From NCBI RefSeq assembly GCF_004210375.1, contig NC_134837.1, positions 167,875,310 to 167,939,309 on the forward strand: a DNA stretch of 64,000 bases, given 5' to 3'. Position 1 is the stretch's first letter, and every line of letters starts with the position of its first letter. The notes under the pieces were generated by a model. It worked only from the letters and a program-made list of their open reading frames with translations. It was not told the DNA's origin and did no database searches. Origin of the DNA: Tachypleus tridentatus (Eukaryota > Arthropoda > Merostomata > Xiphosura > Limulidae). Positions 25,801 through 40,800 of this stretch are shown here, piece after piece. The translations under genes were made by a program, and so were the position numbers.

Positions 25801-28800
25801 GATTTTATGAGTTTAAATTGAAACAAGTAAGAATAAACAACTTAGCTGAATCAGTTTTGTGAAATGATTGAAACAAGGTGTTAGTATTACTAATTGTATA
25901 ATTATTCGAAATATTATTCCCGTCTTTATTATGTGTATTATCATATTCACAACGTTACAAGTAGTAAATTCTCGGGCTGGTGTTATATTAGACATTTTTT
26001 TAATGTGTTACAACCAGAAAGCTTGTTGTAGAATTAGAAGGGTCTGAACCACTAACCCTCTGATTCTTAATATGGGTACTCCAATCACTAATCTAAGATA
26101 AGGGAGCTGAAATACTGATAAATGTACAAAATATATTTTCGTTGTGACTCATAAAAAATGTCTGACATAACATCTAACGATGGCCGAAGACTTCATTCAT
26201 AGAAACGTTGTAATAATAATAATACATACACATAATAAAGAGAAAAAGTGTCCGAATAATTATACAATTAGTTGAACTTGGCTCAACTGTGGAGAGCAAT
26301 ACTAGATATTTGCAACAATATTAAACAATAATGCTAAATTTATATTAGTACAAAATAATGTTGTACTGCTCTGATCCAAGCAGAAACGAAATGTTAGTGT
26401 ATTTTTAATTTATTTACTTTTCTTTTGTATTTTATACAATAATGTATACTAGTAATGTCAAAATTACTATTTAGTTGCAATTACTCATTGTTTGTGGCTT
26501 ATATTTGTGCATCAACTTTACGTTTCCCTAATTATTTCCAATTCTGTATTTGTTTTTCTTTTGTTTTTGAAGTTAATCACAAAGCAACGCAATGGGATAT
26601 TTGTGCTTTGTTCACTACATGTATCTAAACGTAGATTTTAGCATTGTAAGTCCGCAGACATTCTGCTGTGTCACTAAGGGGCTCCAATTCTATAACTACA
26701 GTGAAACAATATCTAATTTTCTATAAACGATCTACAAAGAAACGTGGGTTAAAATGACATCATTCGCTTTCAGATACTTCTGTCTTTCTTTTTCATTTAC
26801 TTAATTAATGTTATAAAATATTTTATGTACTTACACAATTTTACCTTAGAATGATTAGTATTTCTCTTAAAATGACACAAAATGTAATATATACTTGGTC
26901 TGAGCACCAGTACCAGACAGCAGAAATCGTCAGTCCAAATACCATCCCTGTCCACGGGAGTTCTGGGTCACTGATAGGTCGTAGCAAGTGCTGGAAGTTA
27001 TCTGGAACTTCACTGCAGGATTTGTTGTTCAGGTCATAACCAACGACTGAATTGTTTGGTTGTTTGTTTTCAAAATCGTAGAAGAGTTTGTCGTAACCGC
27101 CCACTTTTATTAAGCCTATATAAGTAATAATGAATAAAGTAAATCTTATATAAGTACACTTTTAAGATAATTTACTGGCTTAATAACACACACGTGCCTA
27201 TTGACACTTATTAATTAAATGCTTACACAATTTAAGTTTTTATAATCACAAAGTTTAACAATGAACCTCTGAGACGCACACATTCCGTATTCTCTCAACT
27301 CTCTTGCAGAATTTTATGCAACATACGTGTTTGTTTTCGTTTTAAATTTCGCAAAAAACCTACATGAAAGCTAGTTGTGCTACCTCTCCTTAATTTAGCG
27401 GTGAAAAACTAGAAGGAAAACAGCTAGTCTACACCACCAACCAACTGCCACCTCTAAGGCTGTTTTTTTTACCAAAGAATAGTGGGATTGACTGTAACAT
27501 CATAACATTGGCATGGCTGAAAGAACTATGCTAGGAGACGGTGAAATGTATCTTCAACTTAACCAACAAACCGTACCAGGACCACAGAATATTCCTTGCA
27601 CTTTAAGTATCCGCCAGTGTTCGTAAAATAATATAATTATTATATTAATATCTCAAACATACTGCAAGTAGCATGTAAACAGCACTTTATAAGTACTTTG
27701 AGCAATAAACAAACCATCTGCAGCGTAATAAGCCACAAAAGCACTTGTAAAAAACGGTAGAGTAAAATTAAGATTTTCACAAAACCAAAGATTTGTCAGT
27801 CTGAGTATCTGATGTTCTTAGAAAGATAGAAAAGCGTAATTCTCTCCTGCCTTTACCTTTATCTAAATGCAAGTGATTGACTTATGATACCTTAGTTAAA
27901 ATCATTATTCTTACTTTCACTTATAACCTTGGTAATAACAATAACTATTCTGCAACACTACTAACAAGCTAAAAATACACCAGAAGTTATATTCTGTGAT
28001 TTCGAGCATGCTCTATTAGTTGCTAAGTAACAACACGTCCTCATATCACACAGGGGTGCACTACTTGATCAGCTTCTAGCTATATTAGATAGATTAAAAT
28101 GTGGACAACGCATATTCTTTATATATAGCCTTTAAAAGCAAGGTTTACAGTTCTTTACACCTTACTCGTGGGCTATGAGCTAGACAAAGCCATTCTAACA
28201 TAGAAGTTGGTACTTAATTCGTCAATCTCCTACGTGAGGACGAATGCCGCCACTGCTGAAGTCTGACGTGGCTTTTCTGGAATGGTCTGTAGTAAAAACA
28301 AGAATTATAAGTTCCATAACTTAATTTTGCACTGTTCTAAAACCATATGTGACCTTTCAACATTTAAGATTGTACTTGAAACAGCGCGGTTTTTAAAATG
28401 TCTTTTAAAAAACATTTGAGAGAAAATAAGAAAATCTTATGTTGATAATCTATTTTAAAAGGATTTTGTTCGTAATGGCGAAAAAAGCATAACTGCAAGA
28501 ATAGAGATAAGGTTAGAAACAGTAATGCTGAACAAGCGAAACAAGCTTTGTAGGTCCCTGTATTTTATTTTAAAATTTCTTACTTTCTGTTGAACCTACT
28601 TTATTACCAAAAAAATAACACTACTGGTCGATTCTTTGTTAGTATTTCAACATGTATTTTGTCCAATCAGTTACACTGCTGGCCAAAATCTTAAGGCCAA
28701 TGAACATAAAGAAAACAATATGCATTTTGCATTGTTAGACTCAACCACTTATTTGAGTAGAGCTTCGAAAGATGAAAATAAGAAAAGGGAAAATAAAAAT

Positions 28801-31800
28801 AAACTTTTTTAGCATTTAATAGGGAAAATGTGAACACCATGACATTAGTCTAAATAATAGCTGGTCAAAAGCTTAAGACCATACCAAAAAGAAGTCCTAA
28901 ACAGGATAGGAAAATGCCCAACAAGAGGTCTCAGTAGTGAGTTGCAAGGCCGTCATTGCGAACAACTTCAAAAATTCGCTTTGGCATGGTCGAAATAAGC
29001 GTTTGCAGAAGGATGGCTGGAATGTTATTCCAAGTGGTGAAGATGGCTTTACGAAGATCATGCAGTGTTTGGAAGTGATGTCCATTTCTATAGACTTCCC
29101 TTGCCATCCACCCTCAAACATTTTCAAAGGAGTTCAGTTCGGGCGAACACGTTGGATGGTCCAAAAGAATCATATTATTCGTCATGAGAAAGTCCTTTGT
29201 CTTGCGGCATTGTGGATTGCAGTATTGTCCTGCTGAAAAATCCAGTCATTTCCACACAAGCGAGGGCCTTCAGTCAATAAGGATGCTCTCTCAAACATGC
29301 CAATGTAGCCAGCTGCTGTTTGATGCCCCTGTATAACCTGAAGCTCCATTGCTACATGGAAAGAGAAAGCACCCCAGATCATGATGGAACCTCCTCCACT
29401 GTGTCGTGTAGAAAATGTTTCCTGTGGGATATCCTTACCGTGCCAGTAACGTTGGAAGCCATCAGGACCATCCAGGTTAAATGTTTCTAATCAGAAAACA
29501 AAACCTTTTTCCACTTTTCTACGTCCCATGTTTGATGCTTCTCAGTAAAGTTTAACCGAGCTATTTCGTGTTGTGGAAGGAGGCGTGACCTTTAAAGACG
29601 TTGACGGCTTTTAAAGCCTTTCTCTCATAGATGCCGTCTTAATGTTTTTGAGCTGCATTCTGCGTCCGTAAGGGCCTTAATCTGGTTTGACGATCGGCTG
29701 GTGTCTTGTCGGACAACCTGTCGAATCATATTACTCAACGCCGGCAAAATTTTCTTGGGTCGACCACTTGAAATTCTCGTTCCGTATCCCTCAAGGTCTT
29801 TTAAGATATTTCCAACAGCAATTTTACTGCGTCCAATCTCACCAGCAATGGCACGTTCAGAGAGACCTTGCTTTTGCAGTCCTCAATTCTGCCAAGTTCA
29901 AACTCTGTCAACTTTTTAGCCTTTGCCATATTTTTACCCAGTTTAACACAAGAGATGTCAGTGGGAGATGTTAACAACGCTAATGCTTGAACACAAATGA
30001 CTAAATTACGTTACGTGTTTACCGATTAACTCTTCGTTTCAGTATGGTATTAAACTTTTAATCAGCTAGTATTTAGGCTAATTTTATAGTGTTCACATTT
30101 TCCCTATTAAATGCTAAAATTTTTTCTAGCAACGTGTTTCAACGTGGTTTCATATCATCTTCAGAAGTGTGAAAAACAGTTCCTGTGTGCTACAAAAGCC
30201 ATGGTTATAAGGCACTAACTAGTTTACAATGCAAAAAAAAAGAAAAATAATTCTGGCATGACCAAATGGTTAGGGCACTCGACTGGCAACCTGAGGATCG
30301 CGGGTTTAAATTCCTGTCACATCAAATATGCTCGCTTTCTCAGCCATTGGAGCGTTATAATGTGACGGACAATCTCACTATTAATTGGTAAAAGAGTAGC
30401 CCAAGAGTTGGCGGTGGGTGGTGATGACTAGCTAACTGCATTTCCTCTACTCTTACAATGCTTTATTAGGGACGGCTAACGCAGATAGCCATCATGTAGC
30501 TTTGTGCGAAATTCAAAACAAACAAAATAAATAAAAAAGAAGTTCACACCACCAACATACTATCCTTTACATTTCACTAGAAAATTTAATGGAAGTAGCT
30601 ATTTCTTCAGCTTCCATACCTGTTTTTCAGACACACTGATAAAACTGTAGGTAGTGGTTGTTCATGCAACTGATGATACAAGAAGCGTACAGACCACTGA
30701 TATATCTGTCGTATCATAGTCCGCCTATTAGTTCTGGTATTAAACAGAAGGCGTTGTCGTTTCTGGATACGGCAACTATTGCTGATTGTTACTTCAAATG
30801 TTATTAAGTATTCCACTTCGCTTTCACTCACAAATTCTTCGAATTTGTACGTGAAGAATCTACATAAGTTGCAAAATATAAGTAACATAAGCTAATCTGG
30901 AAAGCATTGTTAACATGGTTCTATTGTTTGTTTTTGTTTGTTTGTTTTCTGAATTTCGCACAAAGCTACTCGAGGGCTATTTGTGCTAGCCGTCCCTAAT
31001 TTAGCAGTGTAAGACTAGAGGGAAGGCAGTTAGTCATCACCACCCACCGCCAACTCTTGGGCTATTCTTTTACCAACGAATAGTGGGATTGACCGTCACA
31101 TTATAACGCCCCCACGGCTGAAAGGGCGAGCATGTTTGGCGCGACGGGGATGCGAACCCGCGACCCTCAGATTATGAGTCGCACGTCTTAACGCGCTTGG
31201 CCATACCGGGCCTGGTTCTGTTGTGACTTTGAGCAGATATTATTATCAAGCTTTTGTTATGACCTTGAAAAGGTTTATTCTTTTAAAAACGGCCATTTAT
31301 GATTTAAGAATCAGTGTTTGTATAATCCTCAAAAGGAGTACGAACGAAATAATGAAAATCTCGGCTGACGTAAATGATTATCTTATGACGCAAGCTGGAA
31401 CATGATGATGAATGTACTTTTGTTTGTTTTAGACTTTTCTTGTAAAGCTGTACAAAGCATACAAGAGCTATCTGCGCCAGTCGTCAAATAAATGACTAGA
31501 AGAAAAGAAGTTAGTGTACGGTACCCCCTGCAAACTATTCGGATACTCTTGTCTGAGAGAATAGTGTATAGTGAGATTTGACCGTTACTTTATACTACAC
31601 CCACTGCCTCAAAGTGTGGAACCCGTTAGTCTAGCAACGGGCTGCGAGCCAGGAATCCTTGAATATGTTAACCATTGAACCATTTCCTGCTCAATATGAC
31701 AAACTAGTGACGTTAAAGTAGCTTGTGATTAACTATCTGTTACTATGTAAACAATTTCAAGCTTAGAATGGAATATATAATTAATAAACACTTTAAAGGT

Positions 31801-34800
31801 CAACAATTGTTGTTACTGCAGAATACCAGTTGACTAATGCACTAACTTTAACTTTACTATTGTCTTAGTTAGTTATAAAGCCTTAATGTTTTACTATTAG
31901 AACATCAGTTTGAATAAAAGCTAGAGGAACTTCCTAGTTTATTAAGAATGTAGGTCAAGTTTTTGTATGTCTTTTGTACTATACAGTAAAATGTATTAAC
32001 TTATAAGAAATAACTAACGCTATACTATGGGTAGTTAAAGATAACTTTTTTCACTTTAACCATTTTTCCAGTTCGATAAGAAATTTCAGACATGGAACTT
32101 TGCCTGACGTTTATATAATAACTATTGTTATTTATTTAAATTCATTTAAATGGATCTTACGTTTAAAATATATATCTAAAGCCGTTCTAGTCATACAAAC
32201 TTAAACAACACCAGAAACTACAATACTTGAAAATTTACTCATCTGTTTGACCTATTATTCATAAATTTCTAGTTAAATAATCAAATTATAAACTAAAATA
32301 ATTTTTTATGTAACACGTTCCTCATTTTTATTTATAAATACTTACTTAATACCATCAATACTAAAGATCCAATGACCATGAGAATTGTCTGTACAAAATC
32401 TGTCCAAATCACGGCCGATAAACCTCCTGCAAAAGTGAACATTGATATAGCAGAATAAAGACAATCGGGCAAGGTTTACTCACTAAACAAATGCTAATAA
32501 CTAGAGATAAGACAAAGAAGTTTCAGATAGAAAAGCTGTTAAATCTCTACTATATTTAATGAGTTTAAACCTGTAAGACCTCATTTTTAATTTAACTGGC
32601 AATCTCTCAACTAATCATAGAGTCTATAGATCTTATATTTAGGGATGGTCAAGGTAGTCAATAGGCATAATACAAATAAGCAGGTTAAAAATAATCATGA
32701 AAGAGAGTTTTACTTTAAAAAATGACTCTCACTACTTTCGTTTGTTTCTCTACTTAATAAGCTTCAAATTAAGGCAAGAAACCATCGATAGGATGAGAAA
32801 ATGACCAACTCACCACATTATTCATCTTTATTTTTCTTCTTTCAGTCAAGATAACTCTACCACTATTCTATCATTAATGCCAGTTTGAAACTAAAATGCA
32901 CTCTATATGTTTCTGGGCAGTGCAAGACGCCATCATTAATTTGTAATACCTAGTAATAATTAAATAATAATAATTCTAGTGTGAATGGTGTTATCATTAC
33001 CCCTTGCAATTACCTTTCTTACTAATATCTGGTGTTCCTTTATAAAAAAAAAATAAGTGAAAGGTGAAACAGTTATTATCAATTAATATTAGATGAACAT
33101 TAGACGACTTTAACATGTAGAATACTCAATAGTTTGTATATTATACAATTGGTGTTTTTAGGAAGCCAATCCCTATGTTATCTATGAAGTGAAATAATTT
33201 TTAAAAATTACTACACATAATATTATATTTTATTACATAGATTAATAGAATACTTTAATTTTCAATCCTGGAAAAATATCAGTGAACAAGAATTAAAACA
33301 TTTTGTAAATGTAATGTGATGTAGAGATGGTACTGCCAAAATGAATGCAAATAAAAATATAGATATGATACAGCTTTATATAAATCATACTTATATCACT
33401 TCAGTATTTAAAATTCATGTTATACTGTGAAATGCATACTTGAATTTAATATTACTGCAGCTTGAAATAATATATTCTTTACTCTTTGTATGTAGTCGTT
33501 ATCAATTTGAGTCAAAACATGTCTTGACTATTACAGACTTTCGTTACGAGATTGGTCGAATTGACCGACTTCATAACCATTTTGTACTCATGCATTTTAC
33601 AGTGCAACATTAAAATTTTAATTTTGAGTATTATAGATAGTTGTGCCATCTCTATATTGTTATTGCATTTTTGGCGCTGCCAGCCCTATACCAATTTATA
33701 TTTACAAAACAAAATATTACTTATAACGTTAAATGTTAAGTATAATTATTGTTAATGTTAACTACTTAGCCTAGTTTGTTCATGAAATTGTTTAGTTGTA
33801 TGTTATTCATTACAATTGTTTGTCAAACTATATCATAAACACCTTTTAGTTAAAAGAAATGCTTTTTTAAAGTTCTTGGTTTAAGATAATCTTTTATTAA
33901 CCGCAATTTGACTTTCAACATGATGATTAAACATTAATGTAACTTAAAAATAACCAAAGAAAAGAAACAATATTGCAAAAAGTACAAAATATTTTTACCC
34001 TCAAAAACAGGAATCTTTACAGAAAATATTTACTTGATATTTCATTGCTTACTTGCTTTATTATGCAGTGATTCTTACAACAAAGATTATTATCATGTTT
34101 TTGTATACCCAATTTGTCACTATAAAGATTAGTCTTATCAAGTACTGGCTAAATGTATCTTGCATTATAAAGAAAGCTGTTAACGTATGATTTTTACTAT
34201 ACATATTACTGTTAAGGTTATTGTAAAAACCTGCATAAGTTCACTTTACCATACTCACAGAGAGGTAAATGTTACAGTTCAGAGACTACTCATTCTGTAG
34301 TAATTCACTTTACCTGCAATTGTAAAGATTGCTGCCACAGCCAAGAGCACACACACGGAAACATAAAGGTCCCAGTTTAGAGATTGCTCAATAAATATAG
34401 CTCCAGCAAACAAATCAGCCTAAAGAGATTATTTCAGTGCATTAATGTTAAATGAATTACATTGGTAAAAGCTTGTTTTTATTACCTGACTTTTCATTTC
34501 TTATCACATTTCAGAACATTCATAGAGATGACATAGTTTTTATTTTCTTATAAGGTTGGTCAAGGTTACTTGTAATTTAGGTCATATTTATAAAATTAAA
34601 TTAAACATTTCCACTTGTGGTGAAACAACTCATTTTGCTTGTAACGCCTTAGACTTTGATCCAAAGACAAGTAAGGAAAGCACCAACGAAGAGAAATATT
34701 ATTAGCAAATTCATAGATATTTATTTAAAATGTTTCAAAAACACACATATTTCATCTCTATGTTAACTTTGAACTTTTTGAAAAAGAAAACTAACTTTTA

Positions 34801-37800
34801 TATGTTTAGTCTTTTAATCCAATTACTGTCATGAAACATTTTGTTAACTTTAACTTAATATCCTTTACTTTATCTTCTTTTCTCAATTTCTCAATATTTC
34901 ATTGATTTTAATATCGTTTCTTTACTGATTTTAGTGTGTAAAGAAAAGAAAAGCTCTTAGAGATAGAAGTTTTTCTTTTGTTCGTAACAATTGTTAATTT
35001 GTATTTTAGATATAGTTCGTTTCGATCTTACGTACGATTATAATCCATCACAGTACTAAGTGATCGTGCTTTAGAATGTAAGGTACGCTAAAAAAAGTAA
35101 AAGAATAAAAATCTAATACTGTTCTGTCAATAAAATAACAAACACACAATGTTAGTAGAAACATTTTTAACTAAGGATAGTCTATGGCCACCAAAAAGTT
35201 GATTCTACTTGTTTCAATATTATAACGTTTTCATTAGGAGTAAGTTGCAATTGTCATATTCATACCTTTAACTAATTCATGTGATCTCTGCACTGGTTTG
35301 CAATTTTTGTATAACTTTTACTCGATTTCACATCACATTCTTCAGAGATATTTCCCGGATATTCGTTTTTATTTAATAATTCATGAACTTTTTTCGTACT
35401 TGTTATTACCAAAGAATTCACGAGTATTATTGGCTATAATACCTTTTCACTAAGATATTATTACAATGTTTTTCCGCATAATATCTTATATTTTTTAAAG
35501 TTTATTAAAGAAAACAAAAATTCGGCAATAACAGAGCATGTACATAACACGTAACAGACGATATTATAAGGAAACATTTTAATATTGACTCAACGAAAAG
35601 GTATTAGTCACTAATATTTGTGAAACTTTGGAAATAGTAAGGTATAAAACTGGTCATGAAGTATTGTATAGAGACAAAGAGTCGGTAAATATATGTGAAG
35701 AACATGTCCTAACTTCATCCGAAAGTTATATAGTAATTGTACACCAATACACAGGCCACGTAATCTAGTTAGAGGTGCAAATATCACACTCGCAATTAAC
35801 CCTGAAAATAACGTTGTAATGTCGAAACACACAGAGTTAAAGTTTTTTGAGGACATATATTATTTTCAGTTATGAACCCTTTTTTACTGTCGTGAGTTAT
35901 TTATTATTTAATTAATCATTATACAAAAGTGTTAAGACACAATAATTAGTTCTCCCCTAATATGCTCTTACAGAAATTTTAGTGAAAACGTAAAGCAGCA
36001 ATGCCAGAACAGATAGATACACTTGAATACGTTGTCCACCAAATCTCTTTTGTAAATACTCGGGCATGGTAAACACCTGTAAGAGAAGAAGTGCTTTATT
36101 TTCATGTCTTAAATCAATAGAATTTTGATCCTTAGAATCAACAGTACACAGAATTCAAAAACTGAAAAAGGTGTAATATGGTAAACTACAACTACAGTTC
36201 GTGGTTTCTCACTGAGAAACCGGTTTACCACCATTACTGTGAAGACAGTATCATGACCCAACGTATCACCAACCCAGCTGTAGTAGATGAACAAACACAG
36301 ATATGATATGATTGCGAAATAATTCTAGGTGAGGATAAAGCACTGCCTTTGTGTCATTTCGAAAAATTTCAATAATAAAACTTATTATTTAAACGTTTCC
36401 TTAAACGTTTCATAAGTAAATATATTAATTATATTTTCATCATATGTGTCGACGTTAAAGTGACATCAATTTATATATTAAGATATGCAAAAACGGTTAA
36501 CACAAAGATGATGGTTACACACAATCTCTTCTTCCTACAGTAAGTCTGTATTACAAGCAAATGACAAAAGTGAACAAAGGGAATAATGTATGATAATGAA
36601 TTATATTAAGATTCTGTGGTTAAATAGTTAAGAATTGGTGTGATCGCAATAGAGATTTCTATTCATTATACTTTAGTTTTTACACTCTGTGAAATAATTT
36701 GTACATGAGTTGGTATATTTATGGAAAAGTCGCTTATACAAAACATTACATAACTTAAGTTTTCCCTTCTTGACAAATACAAATTATTCAGCGAAGGAAG
36801 TTTTTTCTTTCTCACGTATCGGTTTTTTCTGCTGATTCTGATTGATTGCTTTTCTTCTGAGTTTCTGACCTGGTCATTTAGCCCCTGAGTAGCATAAGGT
36901 TGAAAATAAGAAATTTTAAAACAATTACTAAATGGATTGTGAATTGTTTTTCAAAACTCGGTTATTGTTGGAAGATATTTAAACGTGTGGTTATTTCATA
37001 CTCTCTCCTTACATACTTATTGATAAGTGTTTAGATAAAGATAAAATTTAGAAGAAAATAGAACTTACTCCTGAAGCACAATATACTGGAACAAAAATCC
37101 ATCCCAGAATCAGCAACACGATCATGGCCTGGAGAAAAACATAAATATTTTATTATATATTTATACAGACTTGATATGTTTATGTGGTTAAGGAACTCAA
37201 CTCGCAGCTGCGAATCGTGGGTTCGAATCCCAAACGCATCAAACATGTTTGCCCTTTAAGCCATAGGGGCATTGTATTATTATGATCTATCCCATTGTTC
37301 GTTGGTAAAAGAGCAACCCAGAGTTTGGTGGTGGGTAGCGATTATTAGCTGTCTTCCTTCTATTTTTCTCCTGTTAAATTAAGAATGGGTCGCGCAGATT
37401 GCCCTCGTGTAGCTTTGAGCAAAATTCAAAACAAACGAAGAAACAAACAATTTATATCTCTGTTGTTTTACTTTCGAATACTATAAAATAAAAGTCGAAA
37501 GTTTAAGTAAAGTATGAAATTTGTAAGTAAATGTTCGCCCTAATATATCTATTTATGCACGTGTGTGTGTGTGTGTGACGAATTTCTTTAGTTCCATATC
37601 TTAACCCACCGACTACGACTACTCTAAACCTGCAAGGAATATTTGCAAGCCATAGATGGTATACGGCACACTCGCTTTTAACTCTCAGAGGTAGACCGTT
37701 TCTTATACGCCGAATCAGCAGTTTGTGGGTTAACTAAACACGACCCCATTACCACAAAGCCTTATGTGCCAGTTTCTGTGGATTTCAGCTACTTTCCTTG

Positions 37801-40800
37801 AATTTATTCCTTATCACGACATGAAAACCACCAATGAATACTGATTAGTTACATATTTGTAAATAAAATCATATTATAAAGATAAAAAGCAAGTAAGCAT
37901 TATGAACATGTTGGCACACAAGCACAATTACAAAATGAGAATTACTGTAGAGCTCGATAACAAATCAGTGGCTTATCGTAGTTTATCTCTGAGAATAACT
38001 CTCTTCAGAAGCTGTTGATAATTAGAAAATATCTAAACTTCTTACACATTAGTTTCTAATGTTATCGATATTCTAAGACACCTACTGGAATAAAACTTCA
38101 ATTGCATTATTTATATTATCCTATTTAATTGCTAAGTTTTCTAAAACACCTACTGAGATAAAACTCCAATTGCGTTATGTTATCCTATTTGATTGCTAAG
38201 TTATATTTCTGGATTTGAAAGTGTCTTATGCATATGAGATGTGATTGAAATTATATCCCGCAAAAAAATCTAGGCTTCTTATAAGTTATCGAATTTCGAA
38301 GGTTTAAATTTTAAATGTTCTAACTGTTTACCAAATAACTATTCCATGGCAGGATTATGTCTATTCATATAAATTTATCTTAGTTTGTTTATATAACCAG
38401 TGTAAGCACTCATTCATCAGAAGTATTTGAACTTATCGTGGTGAAACTGATGTTTTATCTATTCATAGAGTGATAAGTAATTATTGGTAAACATATACCT
38501 GCTAATTATTAATGTACACGACAATTATTCAAGAATTTCGTCGTAGTTTATGCACCTTTAAGTGTAAATTATTAGTAATTCTTACATCTCATCACGAAAT
38601 TTCACTGTTTCAAGCCGCTGATAGAAAGTATACCACGAAAGTATACCATGGTCAGGCTTTGCAAAATCTAAATATACGTTAAAGTGATTACCGAGCATAG
38701 AACACACTGAATTTGAGATATCAAAAATGGATCCAGGATTCAGATAAATCAATTCAAGCGTGCTTTAATTAATTGTAAAATACAATGTTATTCCGATATG
38801 ATTTGAAAATAATGTTGAAGTGATATATTTTAGTAGTGTCTTAAAAGAACAGTTTTCTAAGTACTTTTATAACAAAGATTTGACTGAAAAAAAATTAAGT
38901 TAAAAGAAGACTGATTTATCAGCTAAAAGTAAATACACGTTACTTTGTATTAAATCTAAAAATTTTGCATTCAGTATCTTAAAACAAAGATAACAAGACC
39001 ATAATATCTTTAAATATTGAAACCAGTTTCCTGTACTTTAATTCTATAACAGTCAGTATATTTCTAAAACTTAATTGCTAGTAACCAGTGTCATAGAGAT
39101 GTCGCATGCCTAGTTGTTGTTATTAGAGATTCTATATTTTAATTATTCTTTTGGGCTGCACTAAATTGAAAGTTGATTTTTTGGGTTTTTGGCTCAAAAT
39201 TTACATCAACCAAGAGTATAGTCAACGTTTAATAGGTTGAGAATGTACAATTAAATGGAAAAAATACGCTTTTTTGTGTACTATATTATGATAAAGAGGC
39301 CCAGCATGGCCAAGCGTGTTAAGGCGTGCGACTCGTAATCTGAGGGTCGCGGGTTCGCATCCCCGTCGCGCGAAACATGCTCGCCCTTTCAGCCGTGGGG
39401 GCGATATAATGTGACGGTCAATCCCACTATTCGTTGGTAAAAGAGTAGCACAAGAGTTGGCGGTGGGTAGTGATGACTAGTTGCCTTCCCTCTAGTCTTA
39501 CACTGCTAAATTAGGGACGGCTAGCACAGATAGCCCTCGAGTAGCTTTGTGCGAAATTGAAAAAAACAAACAAACAAACAAACAAACCAAAGTGTACATC
39601 TTCTGTCTACATGCTTTTCATGAACTATTTAATGTAGGAAGTCACTGGTTTCACAGTGCTCCTTTGAATAGCTCATTGCGCAAAAATTGTGATATTTACA
39701 TTTGCATATGAAGAAGCATAAATCTGTTTCATTTCCAGGCTGCTTAAGGTAAGACAGAAGGTGTGATTATCCTGATGAAACAAAACCTTGTTCATCTCGT
39801 TCCCAGAAGAACATTTTTTTTCTGTTGTATACTATTGCCTAAGACACATGGTTGACTCTTGCCACAATTAATTGTGTTCCTAGATTCTCACCTGCTACAA
39901 GATGAGTCACTTTGCTTACCAAGGTAGGACACTATTTGTTGAAGATATCTTTATAAATTGTCCTGGTTCTCAAATCCAATCGTCCTGGACACTTTTATTT
40001 GTTTTTCAATACCATCAAGTACAAGGGATATGTCAGTCTTAAAAATTCTAAATCATTGATCTTAACACATGTTCATGATTTGAGTGTATAAATATTTTGC
40101 ATCAGAAAGAGTTAGAATTGTTACATATCCTACGAAATATGATCACTTTTCAGTGCTGTTTACTTATCTAACGTCAAATAAAGTTAAAGATAAAATTCCA
40201 ATACATGCTTTATCAGCACCAATTATATGGGCTGTAATTGTGTCTGCACGTTAAAAATAATTTTAGTCCATTTAACATAATTTAATATTATATTATTTTT
40301 ATTATTTCAAGTTAATTGCTTTCAATTACGACATTATTAGTTACTGTTGTTGTTTGAAAACGAAAAATAAGAGCATTTAAATCTTTTCACAAAGGTAATA
40401 TAGAAAATATATGTTGGTTACATAGGAAATAAGTCAAAGTAATAGGACTGTAGGAAAAAAGTATTTTCATAGAGTAGTCTCTAGCTAGATAAGATAATGT
40501 AAGCAAAACGGAAATGATAATAAAGTAAATGGGAATTTCTACTGCCTCCATTCCTGCACTAACTGAATAAAACACATTGTGATTACCATGTGTAACAGTT
40601 ATCATTCTTTTGGGTTACCTTGTATTTACTTTTTGAACTAGATTTTTTCAACCAGAAATGTGCTGTAAGTGCTACTGGTCTCTATTTTTAAATCCACTAA
40701 GCCTAGTTAAATATTAACTGGTAGACAAATCATTAATTCATTCTTTGTTTGAACTAGTTTTTAGCGTCGATATCCGAAAGAAAATTGTTTAATATTTATG

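Noticed and set aside
26160..26250. GATGGCCGAAGAC..GAAACGTTGTAATAATAA motif reminiscent of a common invertebrate repeat end
   Set aside because: Too short to assign and no inverted partner or coding sequence found nearby.
29687..29974. 95-codon plus-strand frame, repeated almost identically at 43768-44037
   Set aside because: The resemblance between loci comes from the two Tc1-like copies; the real coding strand is minus.
36109..36294. 61-codon minus frame upstream of SGLT exon 5
   Set aside because: No similarity to the transporter, and exons 4 and 5 join in phase without it.
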